The position numbers were made by a program, and so were the translations under genes. The notes beneath the pieces were generated by a model. The model was given only the letters and a program-made list of their open reading frames with translations. It did no database searches and was not told the DNA's origin. A stretch of 64,000 nucleotides of DNA from Microbacterium candidum (GTDB taxonomy: Bacteria; Actinomycetota; Actinomycetes; Actinomycetales; Microbacteriaceae), in the NCBI RefSeq assembly GCF_030315975.1, contig NZ_JASXSZ010000004.1, positions 186,001-250,000 of the forward strand, written 5' to 3'. Position 1 is the stretch's first letter; every line of letters starts with the position of its first letter. Below, piece by piece: positions 47,411 to 54,789 of the stretch.

Positions 47411-48208
47411 GTGACTTCAGCCACCACCGTCGGCGAGCCCGGCTCGCCCCGGCGATACGCCCACGCGCTGTGGCTGCTGTCTGCTCGCGACCTGAAGGTC
47501 CGGTACTCGACGAGCGCGCTCGGATACCTGTGGTCGATCCTCGACCCGCTCGTCATGAGCATCATCTACTGGTTCGTGTTCACCCAGGTGTTCCACCGCG
47601 GCGATATCGGCGAGCAGCCCTACATCGTGTTCCTGCTCACCGCGCTCCTGCCGTGGGTGTGGTTCAACGCGGCCGTGAGCGACTTCACGACGGCGTTCAA
47701 CAAGGATGCGCGCCTCGTGCGTTCGACGGCGATCCCGCGGTCGATCTGGGTGAACCGGATCGTCCTCAGCAAGGGGATCGAATTCGTCTTCTCGATCCCG
47801 GTGCTGCTGATCTTCGCGATCTTCACCGGCGCTCACCTGACGTGGTTGGCCCTCTTGTTCCCCGTCGCCATCCTTCTGCAGACCGTTTTCCTCGTCGGCC
47901 TGGGGCTCCTCATCGCACCGCTGTGCGTCCTGTGGAAGGACCTCGAGCGCACAACGCGCCTGATCCTGCGCGCCCTGTTCTACGTCTCGCCGATCATCTA
48001 CGGCATGTACAACCTGCCCGGCGCGTTCAAGACCATCGCCGCGTTCAATCCGCTCTCGGGCATCTTCACGCTCTACCGCGTCGCGTTCTTCCCGAAGCAG
48101 TGGGACACGACGGCGATCGTCGTGAGCGTGCTCATGTCCGTCGGATTCCTGGTCGCCGGCGTGCTCGTCTTCCGCAGCCTCGAGCGCCCGGTCCTGAAGG
48201 AGCTGTGA
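47411..48208 (+). CDS. wzm: ABC-2 polysaccharide exporter permease, galactan-type
   Basis: A 265-aa permease with six helices; the N-terminal LLSARDLKVRYSTSALGYLW and LDPLVMSIIYWFVF are standard interface and first-helix elements. It pairs with the short ATPase that starts in its stop (TGATG). The position beside glf parallels the mycobacterial pair that exports lipid-linked galactan. GTG 47411 starts 22 bases after glf; the open frame from 47066 is in glf and not coding. Confidence 0.92.
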   Translation: MTSATTVGEPGSPRRYAHALWLLSARDLKVRYSTSALGYLWSILDPLVMSIIYWFVFTQVFHRGDIGEQPYIVFLLTALLPWVWFNAAVSDFTTAFNKDARLVRSTAIPRSIWVNRIVLSKGIEFVFSIPVLLIFAIFTGAHLTWLALLFPVAILLQTVFLVGLGLLIAPLCVLWKDLERTTRLILRALFYVSPIIYGMYNLPGAFKTIAAFNPLSGIFTLYRVAFFPKQWDTTAIVVSVLMSVGFLVAGVLVFRSLERPVLKEL

Positions 48209-48948
48209 TGGATCGCCCCGCGATCGAGGTCCGCGACCTCGGCATCCGATTCCGCCGCAACCGCCGCGGCCGCCGCAGCCTCAAAGACCTGTTCGGGGGA
48301 GCTGCGCGCCGCACAGCCCCTGACGAATTCTGGGCGCTGCGCAACGTCACGTTCGACGTTCAGTCGGGGGAGTCGATCGGCGTCGTCGGGCGCAACGGTC
48401 AGGGCAAGTCGACGCTGCTGAAGCTCGTCGCCGGTGTCCTCCTCTCCGACGAGGGTGCGGTCGGAGTCAACGGCGGAGTGGCGCCGCTCATCGAGATCAC
48501 GGGGGGCTTCGTCGGCGACCTCACGGTGCGTGAGAACGTCCGGCTGACGGCAGGCCTGCACGGTATGGCGAAGGATGAGATCGCCCGCCGCTTCGACGAC
48601 ATCATCGGTTTCGCGGAACTCGGCGACTTCGTCGACACGCCCTACAAGCACCTCTCCAACGGCATGAAGGTGCGTCTGGCGTTCTCGGTCGTGTCGCAGC
48701 TGGAGGAGCCGATCCTCCTCGTCGACGAGGTCCTCGCCGTCGGCGACAAGGCGTTCCGCGACAAGTGCTATCGCCGCATCGACGAGCTCCTCGCCGAAGG
48801 GCGCACGCTGTTCTTCGTCAGCCACAACGAGGGCGACCTGCGCCGGTTCTGCACGCGCGGCCTCTACCTCGACAAAGGCCGGCTCGCGATGGACGCGCCG
48901 CTCCGGGACGTCCTCGAGAGATACAACGCCGACTACTCCGTGGGGTGA
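48208..48948 (+). CDS. wzt: ABC-2 polysaccharide exporter ATPase, short form
   Basis: A 246-aa ATPase with Walker A GRNGQGKST, the signature HLSNGMKVRLAF and Walker B LLVDEVLAVGD. Unlike the 422-aa Wzt at 26639-27907 it has no C-terminal glycan-binding domain, so export should not depend on recognition of a terminal cap. This short form is the one found with galactan exporters. ATG 48208 shares one base with the permease stop. Confidence 0.93.
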   Translation: MDRPAIEVRDLGIRFRRNRRGRRSLKDLFGGAARRTAPDEFWALRNVTFDVQSGESIGVVGRNGQGKSTLLKLVAGVLLSDEGAVGVNGGVAPLIEITGGFVGDLTVRENVRLTAGLHGMAKDEIARRFDDIIGFAELGDFVDTPYKHLSNGMKVRLAFSVVSQLEEPILLVDEVLAVGDKAFRDKCYRRIDELLAEGRTLFFVSHNEGDLRRFCTRGLYLDKGRLAMDAPLRDVLERYNADYSVG

Positions 48949-49070
48949 CGGAGGTGCTTCGGGCATCCTAATCGCCAGGCATCGTGCGCGTCGATTGCTG
49001 ACGTCGCCCGGGTATCACGCAGCTGCGTGCGCGTTCTCTCCTTACAGAGGATGTGCGATCGGGCTGACAG

Positions 49071-50396
49071 ATGGACGTGATTCTCAGTATCCCAGTGCTC
49101 AACGGGCCGCTTCCGGTGGTGCTGTATACCGTTGCGCTGGCGTTCGCCGCCTACCTTCTGGTGCGCCGGCCGAGCCGAGGTCGGCTGGTGGCGTCGAGCG
49201 TCGGCATCCTCATCGGCGCGATTGCGGCGGTGGCGACCTTCGTCATCTCGAATGTCACCAGCGCGTTCGGTGAGCAGCTGGAGTTCGAGGTTCTCTGGTG
49301 GGCGACCGCCGGCTTCGCCGCCGCAGGGCTCGCGATGGCGAACCTGTGGCGCTCGCGTTGGTGGCGCAAGCTGCTCGCCGCCCTCGGCGGCGTCGTCTTC
49401 CTCGCTGCTTCGGCCGTAGGGATCAATGCTGTCTATGGGCTCGACCCCACCATTGGCGAGATGCTCGGAGTGTCGGCGCCCGGCACGCTGATCACGATCC
49501 CGATACCGAAGCCCGTCTCGACCACCGTGCCGGCCTGGGTACCGAGTGACGGGTCGCTGTACCTGGCGTGGCGAGCGCCGCGCAACATGCCCGTATTCGG
49601 CCGCCAGGGATATGTATCGATCCCGGCGGCAGAGTCCGGATTCTCAGCGCGGCCTGCGGGCCTGTATCTGCCGCCTGCGGCGCTGGTGCCGGATCCTCCT
49701 CCGCTTCCGCTGGTGATTCTCATGATGGGGTTTCCCGGCCAGCCGGGGCCGGAAGCGGTCGCGGCAGTTGTCGACCGCTACCAGCAGAAGCATCAGGGCC
49801 TCGGGCCGATCGTCCTCGTCGCAGATCAGATCGGCACGCAGGGCGACCCGATGTGCGCCGACTCGAAGCAGTATGGGAAGGCGCAGACATACATCACGAA
49901 GGACGTCATCAACTGGGCTCGCCAGAATCTGCATATCATCCAGGACCCCGACTACTGGGCACTCATGGGGTATTCGAACGGCGGGGGTTGCGCGATCAAG
50001 TACGGGGCGCTGATGCCTTCGACCTTCAGGAACATCGTCGACATCTCGGGGGAACCGTTCCCCGGATCCGAGGATTCGAAGGTCGCGCTTCAGCGCATCT
50101 TCCAGGGGAATAAGGCCGCGTTCGAGGCAGGCAAGCCGGTGAATATCATGCGGAACGCCAAAGTCGGCAGCTACGCGGGTGTGAACGCCGTGTTCACCTA
50201 TGGCGCTGCCGACGGCGTCTACTCTGAAGATCAGAAGACGATGTCGGACGTGGCCCGGTCGGTGGGGATGAGCGTGACCCTCACGGAGATCGCTGGTGCC
50301 GCCCATAGCGGTCCGGCGTTCTCTGGGGGTGTCGCCGCGGGACTCCACGTCCTCTGCCCGCTGTGGGGACTTTCTGCCAGCAGCGCCCTGCAATGA
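49071..50396 (+). CDS. Membrane-anchored alpha/beta-hydrolase (esterase/acyltransferase-like)
   Basis: A 441-aa protein. Residues 1-130 hold four helices (about 15-31, 40-62, 75-92 and 102-123). The rest is an extracytoplasmic alpha/beta-hydrolase: PLVILMMGFPGQPG (oxyanion region), DYWALMGYSNGGGCAIKYG (nucleophile Ser in G-Y-S-N-G), an Asp in FTYGAADGVYS and the His of GAAHSGPAF. The architecture resembles actinobacterial esterase D/mycolyltransferase relatives carrying an N-terminal membrane domain. It lies between the galactan-type exporter and the GlfT1-like gene, so a role in acylating or trimming exported glycan is possible but unproven. Confidence 0.85.
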   Translation: MDVILSIPVLNGPLPVVLYTVALAFAAYLLVRRPSRGRLVASSVGILIGAIAAVATFVISNVTSAFGEQLEFEVLWWATAGFAAAGLAMANLWRSRWWRKLLAALGGVVFLAASAVGINAVYGLDPTIGEMLGVSAPGTLITIPIPKPVSTTVPAWVPSDGSLYLAWRAPRNMPVFGRQGYVSIPAAESGFSARPAGLYLPPAALVPDPPPLPLVILMMGFPGQPGPEAVAAVVDRYQQKHQGLGPIVLVADQIGTQGDPMCADSKQYGKAQTYITKDVINWARQNLHIIQDPDYWALMGYSNGGGCAIKYGALMPSTFRNIVDISGEPFPGSEDSKVALQRIFQGNKAAFEAGKPVNIMRNAKVGSYAGVNAVFTYGAADGVYSEDQKTMSDVARSVGMSVTLTEIAGAAHSGPAFSGGVAAGLHVLCPLWGLSASSALQ

Positions 50397-50401
50397 CGAT
50401 G

Positions 50402-51388
50402 TTAGGCGGCGAGGGGCGGCATCGGCTGCCACGAGGCGTCGCGGGCGATCTTGCCGCCGTCGCGCAGCCCCCGCCACAGGTTCGAGGTGCCGCGGACCTT
50501 GCGCTCGACGGCGACGAGGCGGATGAGCTCTTTGCCGAACGTCAGGGTCGTGCCGAGCGCGAACGCGGCCGGGCGGTAGACGCCCGCGGCCTTGTAGTAG
50601 TTCTTGATGATCGCCCGGTTGCGCATGATGTAGTACCGGTACGCGTCGCTCGAGGCGTTGAGGTGCCGGATGCCCATGTCCCACTGGCGGATCTCGCGCG
50701 TGCGGCGCAGCACGAAGTCGTCCACGATCACCGAGGTGGTCAGACGCGACGCGAGCCAGCCGTACGTCTGGTCGTCCCAGTAGATGAAGAAGCGCGGGTC
50801 GGGGAGGCCGATCTGCCGCACGATGTCGCGGTGGATGAACATGCCCTCGAAGCATCCGCTGTTCATGACCTTGTAGCGCGACTCGTCGAAGCCCGCCGGC
50901 GCGTAAGGGATCGGGATGGCGAGGGGCTCCGCCACACGGTACTGCCAGTAGAACGGGCTGCCGTCGTAGTCGTAGCGGCGGCCTTGGATGCTCTTGAAGC
51001 GCGGCGCCCAGGAGCCCATCTTCTCGAGGCCGTCGGGGATGACCTCGACGTCGTCGTCCATCATCCAGATCCACGTGGATCCGAGCTCGTAGGCGACCCG
51101 CATCCCCTCGCTGAAGCCGCCCGATCCGCCCGTGTTCTCCTCGAGCCGGCGGTAGACGATCTCGGTGCCGATGCGCTCGCGGAACGACTCGACGACCTCG
51201 GTCGTGTCGTCGGCGGATGCGTTGTCGATGATCACGATGTGCCCGGGCTTCGGGTCCATGACCGTCATGCTCTCGAGCAGGCGCGTGAGCAGACCCGAGC
51301 GGTTGTAGGTCACGACGACGATAGTCGCGGATGCCGGGTCGAAAGAGAAGGAATCGGTCATGCGAGGAGTTTCGGAGGCAAGGGGCAT
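50402..51388 (-). CDS. GlfT1-like GT2 galactofuranosyl/rhamnosyltransferase
   Basis: A 328-aa GT-A enzyme with TIVVVTYNRSGLLTRLLES, IVIIDNASADDTT, the block ENTGGSGGFSEGMRVAYELG and the triad WMMDDDVEV. NTGGSGGF plus DDD matches GlfT1 and GlfT2, which start and extend galactofuran chains; related dTDP-rhamnosyltransferases share the block. Glf and a galactan-type exporter lie just upstream on the other strand. ATG 51388 is preferred because TAGGAT 9 bases upstream would give a leaderless message; GTG 51397 and ATG 51361 are alternatives. Confidence 0.82.
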   Translation of the reverse strand: MPLASETPRMTDSFSFDPASATIVVVTYNRSGLLTRLLESMTVMDPKPGHIVIIDNASADDTTEVVESFRERIGTEIVYRRLEENTGGSGGFSEGMRVAYELGSTWIWMMDDDVEVIPDGLEKMGSWAPRFKSIQGRRYDYDGSPFYWQYRVAEPLAIPIPYAPAGFDESRYKVMNSGCFEGMFIHRDIVRQIGLPDPRFFIYWDDQTYGWLASRLTTSVIVDDFVLRRTREIRQWDMGIRHLNASSDAYRYYIMRNRAIIKNYYKAAGVYRPAAFALGTTLTFGKELIRLVAVERKVRGTSNLWRGLRDGGKIARDASWQPMPPLAA

Positions 51389-51397
51389 GGCCTCCAC

Positions 51398-51403
51398 ATC
51401 CTA
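51398..51403 (-). promoter_or_regulatory. Putative -10 for GlfT1-like gene
   Basis: The minus strand reads TAGGAT, followed by nine bases and ATG 51388, a spacing that would give a leaderless or near-leaderless transcript. The -35 (AGGTTC at 17 bases) is weak. Confidence 0.4.
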
Positions 51404-51440
51404 GCCTGCGGCGCTGAGCCGAACCTCCGCGTGAACCGCG

Positions 51441-52757
51441 CTATGCGGCGGGCAGATCCGCCCGCGGCTCAGCAGCCTCGATGCGGTCGCGCCACGAACG
51501 GGACTGCCCTGCGCGCGCGGCGCACAGCACGAGCAGGAGCCAGCCGGCGCTGAAGAGCGTGAAGCTCTCGAAGACCGAGTCGATGAGGAGGGTGACGAGG
51601 ATCAAGGGAGTCCACGCGTAGACGACGGAACGGCGCTCGCTCGCCACGAGCCACGATCGCACGAGCGCGATGCCGGCGAGAGCCACGAACAGGACGAGCC
51701 CGACCCAGCCGAGCTGCAGGAGCACGTCGACGTACGCGTTGAGGGCAGACGTGTGGTGGTCGTTCATCAGGAGGTTGATGACGTTGAAGGGGAACTGCTC
51801 GGGATCCCACGGACCGAACCACCCCCACCCCTGCACGGGGTAGAAGTTCGGGCCGGTGTACGTGGCGATCGTGCGCCACAGGTCGACTCGGGTGGAGAAG
51901 TCGGTCCCGGCGCCCATGATCTGCACGATCGGGCGGCGCAGGAAGTACGCGGCGATGAGCCCGATCGCGACCACGGCCCCGATGCCCCACTGCAGCGGGG
52001 CGCGCGAGGCCGGGTGGGTGTGTCGCACCAGGACGAGGACGCCGGTGACGGCGGCCACCGACACGCCGAGGACGACGACGGTGGGGGAGTCGGACAGCAC
52101 GGCGAGCACTCCGCCGAGGATGACCGAGAACGCCGACACCCCCGGGCGCACCGAGTTCGTGCGCCACTCGATGAGGAACGTGATGAGTGCGATGACGGCG
52201 TAGAAGCCGAGCAGGTTCCGCGTGCCGAAGATGCCCTGGACCGGCCCGAACGCCGCGATGTTCCCCTGGATCCCGAGGAACGTGATCGGGATGTCGAGGA
52301 GGATGCCGGACAGGATCTCCAGGGCCAGCGAGATCGACAGGAGGACGCGCATCACGTCGCCGAGCGCGCGCGCGGTCTGCAGCGTGTCGCGCACCTGGGC
52401 GATGACGATCGCGATCACGGCGAGCCCCGCGAGGGAGAACCAGCGGACCACGGTGGCCTCCGCATCCGAGCTCCAGAAGGCGCTGGCGAGCGCCCATACG
52501 AGGAAGGCGATGACCGACAGCGGGGCGATCCGGAAGAGGGAGAGCTCGTCGCGTCGGGCGACCAGCATCCCTCCGCCGATCAGGACGAGCCCCAGGATGA
52601 TCGTGACGTACGTGACCGTGCTCGACATGTGCTCGATCGCGTATCCGCCGAACACGGCGGCGAGCGAGGCGAGCGTGTACGCGCGGGCGAAGTTCGCCGA
52701 GCGCAGCACCTCCGCCAGGTAGTGCACCGGCCGGTGGCCGTGGGCGGGGGTGCTCAT
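51441..52757 (-). CDS. O-antigen ligase/polymerase family membrane protein (second of pair)
   Basis: A 438-aa protein with about ten to twelve helices. A large exported loop holds TDFSTRVDLWRTIATYTGPN, then GWGWFGPW and HHTSALNAYVDVLLQLGWVG, the R and H elements characteristic of Wzy/WaaL-type O-antigen ligases. It could polymerise lipid-linked repeats or ligate them to an acceptor. ATG 52757 overlaps the stop of the preceding paralogue as ATGA; the open frame to 54068 lies in that gene and is not coding. Confidence 0.88.
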   Translation of the reverse strand: MSTPAHGHRPVHYLAEVLRSANFARAYTLASLAAVFGGYAIEHMSSTVTYVTIILGLVLIGGGMLVARRDELSLFRIAPLSVIAFLVWALASAFWSSDAEATVVRWFSLAGLAVIAIVIAQVRDTLQTARALGDVMRVLLSISLALEILSGILLDIPITFLGIQGNIAAFGPVQGIFGTRNLLGFYAVIALITFLIEWRTNSVRPGVSAFSVILGGVLAVLSDSPTVVVLGVSVAAVTGVLVLVRHTHPASRAPLQWGIGAVVAIGLIAAYFLRRPIVQIMGAGTDFSTRVDLWRTIATYTGPNFYPVQGWGWFGPWDPEQFPFNVINLLMNDHHTSALNAYVDVLLQLGWVGLVLFVALAGIALVRSWLVASERRSVVYAWTPLILVTLLIDSVFESFTLFSAGWLLLVLCAARAGQSRSWRDRIEAAEPRADLPAA

Positions 52758-54151
52758 GGGATGCTGACGGCGTCGCCGCGCTCGATGGCGGCGCCCACCT
52801 CCGCGGGTCCGACGCCGATGAGGGGGGCCTGCTTGAGCTTGAAGCTGAACATCGCGACGAACATCCAGCCCCACAGGATCAGCGGCCCGGACTCGGCGAG
52901 CCCCTGGACGAGCAGAACTGTCGCCACGAGGGTCGGCAGCAGCGTCAGCGGCGAATACGTACGGTCGGCCACGAGATCCCAGCGCGGACGGTCGACGGCG
53001 AAGAACCACGCGCGCCAGATGTAGGCGAGGTAGACGCCCGCCATGAGGACGATCCCGACGATGCCGAGCTGCAGGAACAGGTCGACCCACATGTTGTGCG
53101 CCTGCATGACGGTCTGGCCGTGGTCGATGATCCAGCGGTCGAAGTGCGGGTCGCCCGGGATCCACGGCGACGCGTATCCCCAACCTGCGAACGGCCGCTC
53201 CACCGCCCGCTTGAGGACCTTGGCCCAGATGGTCTCGCGGCCCGTGAGGTCGGAGTTGCGGCCGAGCAGGGTGAACAGCGGCTTCCGCAGGAACCACAGG
53301 GCGACGATGCCGCCGACGCCGACGATCGCGTAGATGACGTAGTAGCGCGTGCGCTCCGCCGGCTTCTTCGTCGTGCGCATGAGGAGGACCGCGGCGAGGA
53401 CCACCACGACCGCCGCGAGCGAGAGGAACGTCGTGGCGGAACCGGCTCGGATGAGGAGGAATCCGGCGACCGCCATCCACACGATGAGCATCGTGCGACG
53501 GGGGGCGCGAGCGGCGAAGAGGATGCCGAAGACGATGAGCGCGAGCAGCGCCACGACGCCGAGGAGATTCGCGTTGCCCCAGATTCCCTGGAGGCGACCG
53601 GAGTTGAAGAGGTTGCCGCGCGACCAGTAGACGATCGGGTCGTAGTGGTGGGCAGGCCGCGCGAAGCCGGGCATGATCGGCCCCCGCACGACGGTCGCCA
53701 CGCCGAGCTCGAACAGCAGCGAGAGTCCGATTGCCCACTTCAGGGCCGAGCTGATCGCCCGGATGATCTCGCGCCACGTGAGCACCGCTGCGACGAAGAA
53801 GCCCTGCAGCGTGGTGATGGCCAGCAGCAGCCAGGTCAGGGCCGAGGTGGAAGGCCACGCGGACCACGCGATCGACAGCGCGGCGTACGCGACGTAGGCG
53901 AGCGCGACCCAGGGGAGGCGCCGCCACTGGAAGGCCGGGCGCAGAACGGCCCAGAGGACGGCGGTGACGATGCCGCTGGCTATCGCGATCGCCCCGCCGG
54001 CGACGGCGCCGAACGCGAGGTTCCAGGACACGCCGGAGACCGCGAGGAAGAGCACCAGGATGCACCACGCGCGCAGCAGTAGGTGGCCGGTCGTCTCGCG
54101 GACCGGCGGTGCCGGCGGAGCCGACACGGGGTTCTTCGTGAAGACCGCCAT
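52754..54151 (-). CDS. O-antigen ligase/polymerase family membrane protein (first of pair)
   Basis: A 465-aa protein with about eleven helices. Exported loops carry RLQGIWGNANLLGVVALL, DLTGRETIWAKVLKRAVERP, GWGYASPWIPGD and the terminal HNMWVDLFLQLGIVGIVLM. RxxIW, GWG and HN...QLG match those of the downstream paralogue and are typical of Wzy_C proteins. ATG 54151 starts the pair. One copy may act as polymerase and the other as ligase; the sequence does not say which. Confidence 0.88.
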   Translation of the reverse strand: MAVFTKNPVSAPPAPPVRETTGHLLLRAWCILVLFLAVSGVSWNLAFGAVAGGAIAIASGIVTAVLWAVLRPAFQWRRLPWVALAYVAYAALSIAWSAWPSTSALTWLLLAITTLQGFFVAAVLTWREIIRAISSALKWAIGLSLLFELGVATVVRGPIMPGFARPAHHYDPIVYWSRGNLFNSGRLQGIWGNANLLGVVALLALIVFGILFAARAPRRTMLIVWMAVAGFLLIRAGSATTFLSLAAVVVVLAAVLLMRTTKKPAERTRYYVIYAIVGVGGIVALWFLRKPLFTLLGRNSDLTGRETIWAKVLKRAVERPFAGWGYASPWIPGDPHFDRWIIDHGQTVMQAHNMWVDLFLQLGIVGIVLMAGVYLAYIWRAWFFAVDRPRWDLVADRTYSPLTLLPTLVATVLLVQGLAESGPLILWGWMFVAMFSFKLKQAPLIGVGPAEVGAAIERGDAVSIP

Positions 54152-54270
54152 CGTGATCTCAGATTAGCGCGCACTCATGTGCGCTTCCGGGGGCGGCGTA
54201 TCGGAATCGTGACACGCCGTCGGCGCGTCATGAAGGTTCAACCCGGGGATGAGGCTTTACTATCTGCGAC

Positions 54271-54299
54271 TTGACCTCTCCGAATCACAACGGTGTAAT
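54271..54299 (+). promoter_or_regulatory. Putative sigma-A-type promoter of whiB
   Basis: TTGACC at 54271-54276 and TGTAAT at 54294-54299 are separated by exactly 17 bases. Transcription would start near 54306, leaving a leader of about 48 bases before ATG 54354, with a purine-rich ribosome site (GAGGGGGGAAG). This is the best canonical promoter in the window. Confidence 0.7.
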
Positions 54300-54353
54300 T
54301 ATCCGTACCGGGGCACACAATCTCCGGAGAGCAGGGCAGAGGGGGGAAGCGAG

Positions 54354-54692
54354 ATGGGGGTCTCACAATATCGGTCGGGAGTACCCGAGGACTGGTTCGT
54401 CGATCCAGTCGATCTCGGCGTCCCCGGGGTCCGGCGTCTGGAGGCGGTGCGCAAGCCGCACCTCGAAGACGACGATCCGCTCGCGTGGCAGACCGACGCA
54501 TTGTGCGCTCAAACGGATCCGGAGGCGTTCTTCCCGGAGAAGGGTGGCTCGACGCGGGATGCGAAGCGCATCTGCACGTCGTGCGACGTGCGCACGGAAT
54601 GCCTCGAGTACGCGCTCCGCAACGATGAGCGGTTCGGCATCTGGGGCGGCCTGAGCGAGCGCGAGCGGCGCAAGCTCAAGCGGCGCGCCTGA
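54354..54692 (+). CDS. whiB2: WhiB-family iron-sulfur transcription regulator (WhiB2-like)
   Basis: A 112-aa protein with the four WhiB cysteines: C51, C74, C77 and C83 (C-x22-C-x2-C-x5-C), holding a [4Fe-4S] cluster, then GIWGG (95-99) and a basic tail SERERRKLKRRA for DNA or sigma-factor contact. WhiB2 (WhmD in mycobacteria) controls septation. Placement beside GT2, DUF5719, metallopeptidase-like, DUF3499 and ahcY genes is like the mycobacterial whiB2 region. ATG 54354 is used; the upstream open frame from 54249 covers the promoter and is not coding. Confidence 0.93.
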   Translation: MGVSQYRSGVPEDWFVDPVDLGVPGVRRLEAVRKPHLEDDDPLAWQTDALCAQTDPEAFFPEKGGSTRDAKRICTSCDVRTECLEYALRNDERFGIWGGLSERERRKLKRRA

Positions 54693-54774
54693 CGACCGCG
54701 GCGACGCGCGACGGGTTCGGGCGGCGATTCGCCGTCATCGGCGCGTGCGCCCCGCCGGGCGGTGCCTGCGTGCA

Positions 54775-54780
54775 TAGTCT
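54775..54780 (+). promoter_or_regulatory. Putative -10 before the 960-aa GT2 gene
   Basis: TAGTCT is followed by nine bases and ATG 54790. It is the same hexamer seen before the LGFP gene (18825). No ribosome site stands out and the -35 is poor, so a leaderless transcript is possible. Confidence 0.4.
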
Positions 54781-54789
54781 GGCTGGGTC

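Noticed and set aside
48949..49070. Possible terminator or small ORF after the short wzt
   Set aside because: No strong stem-loop with a U tract and no credible ORF was found.
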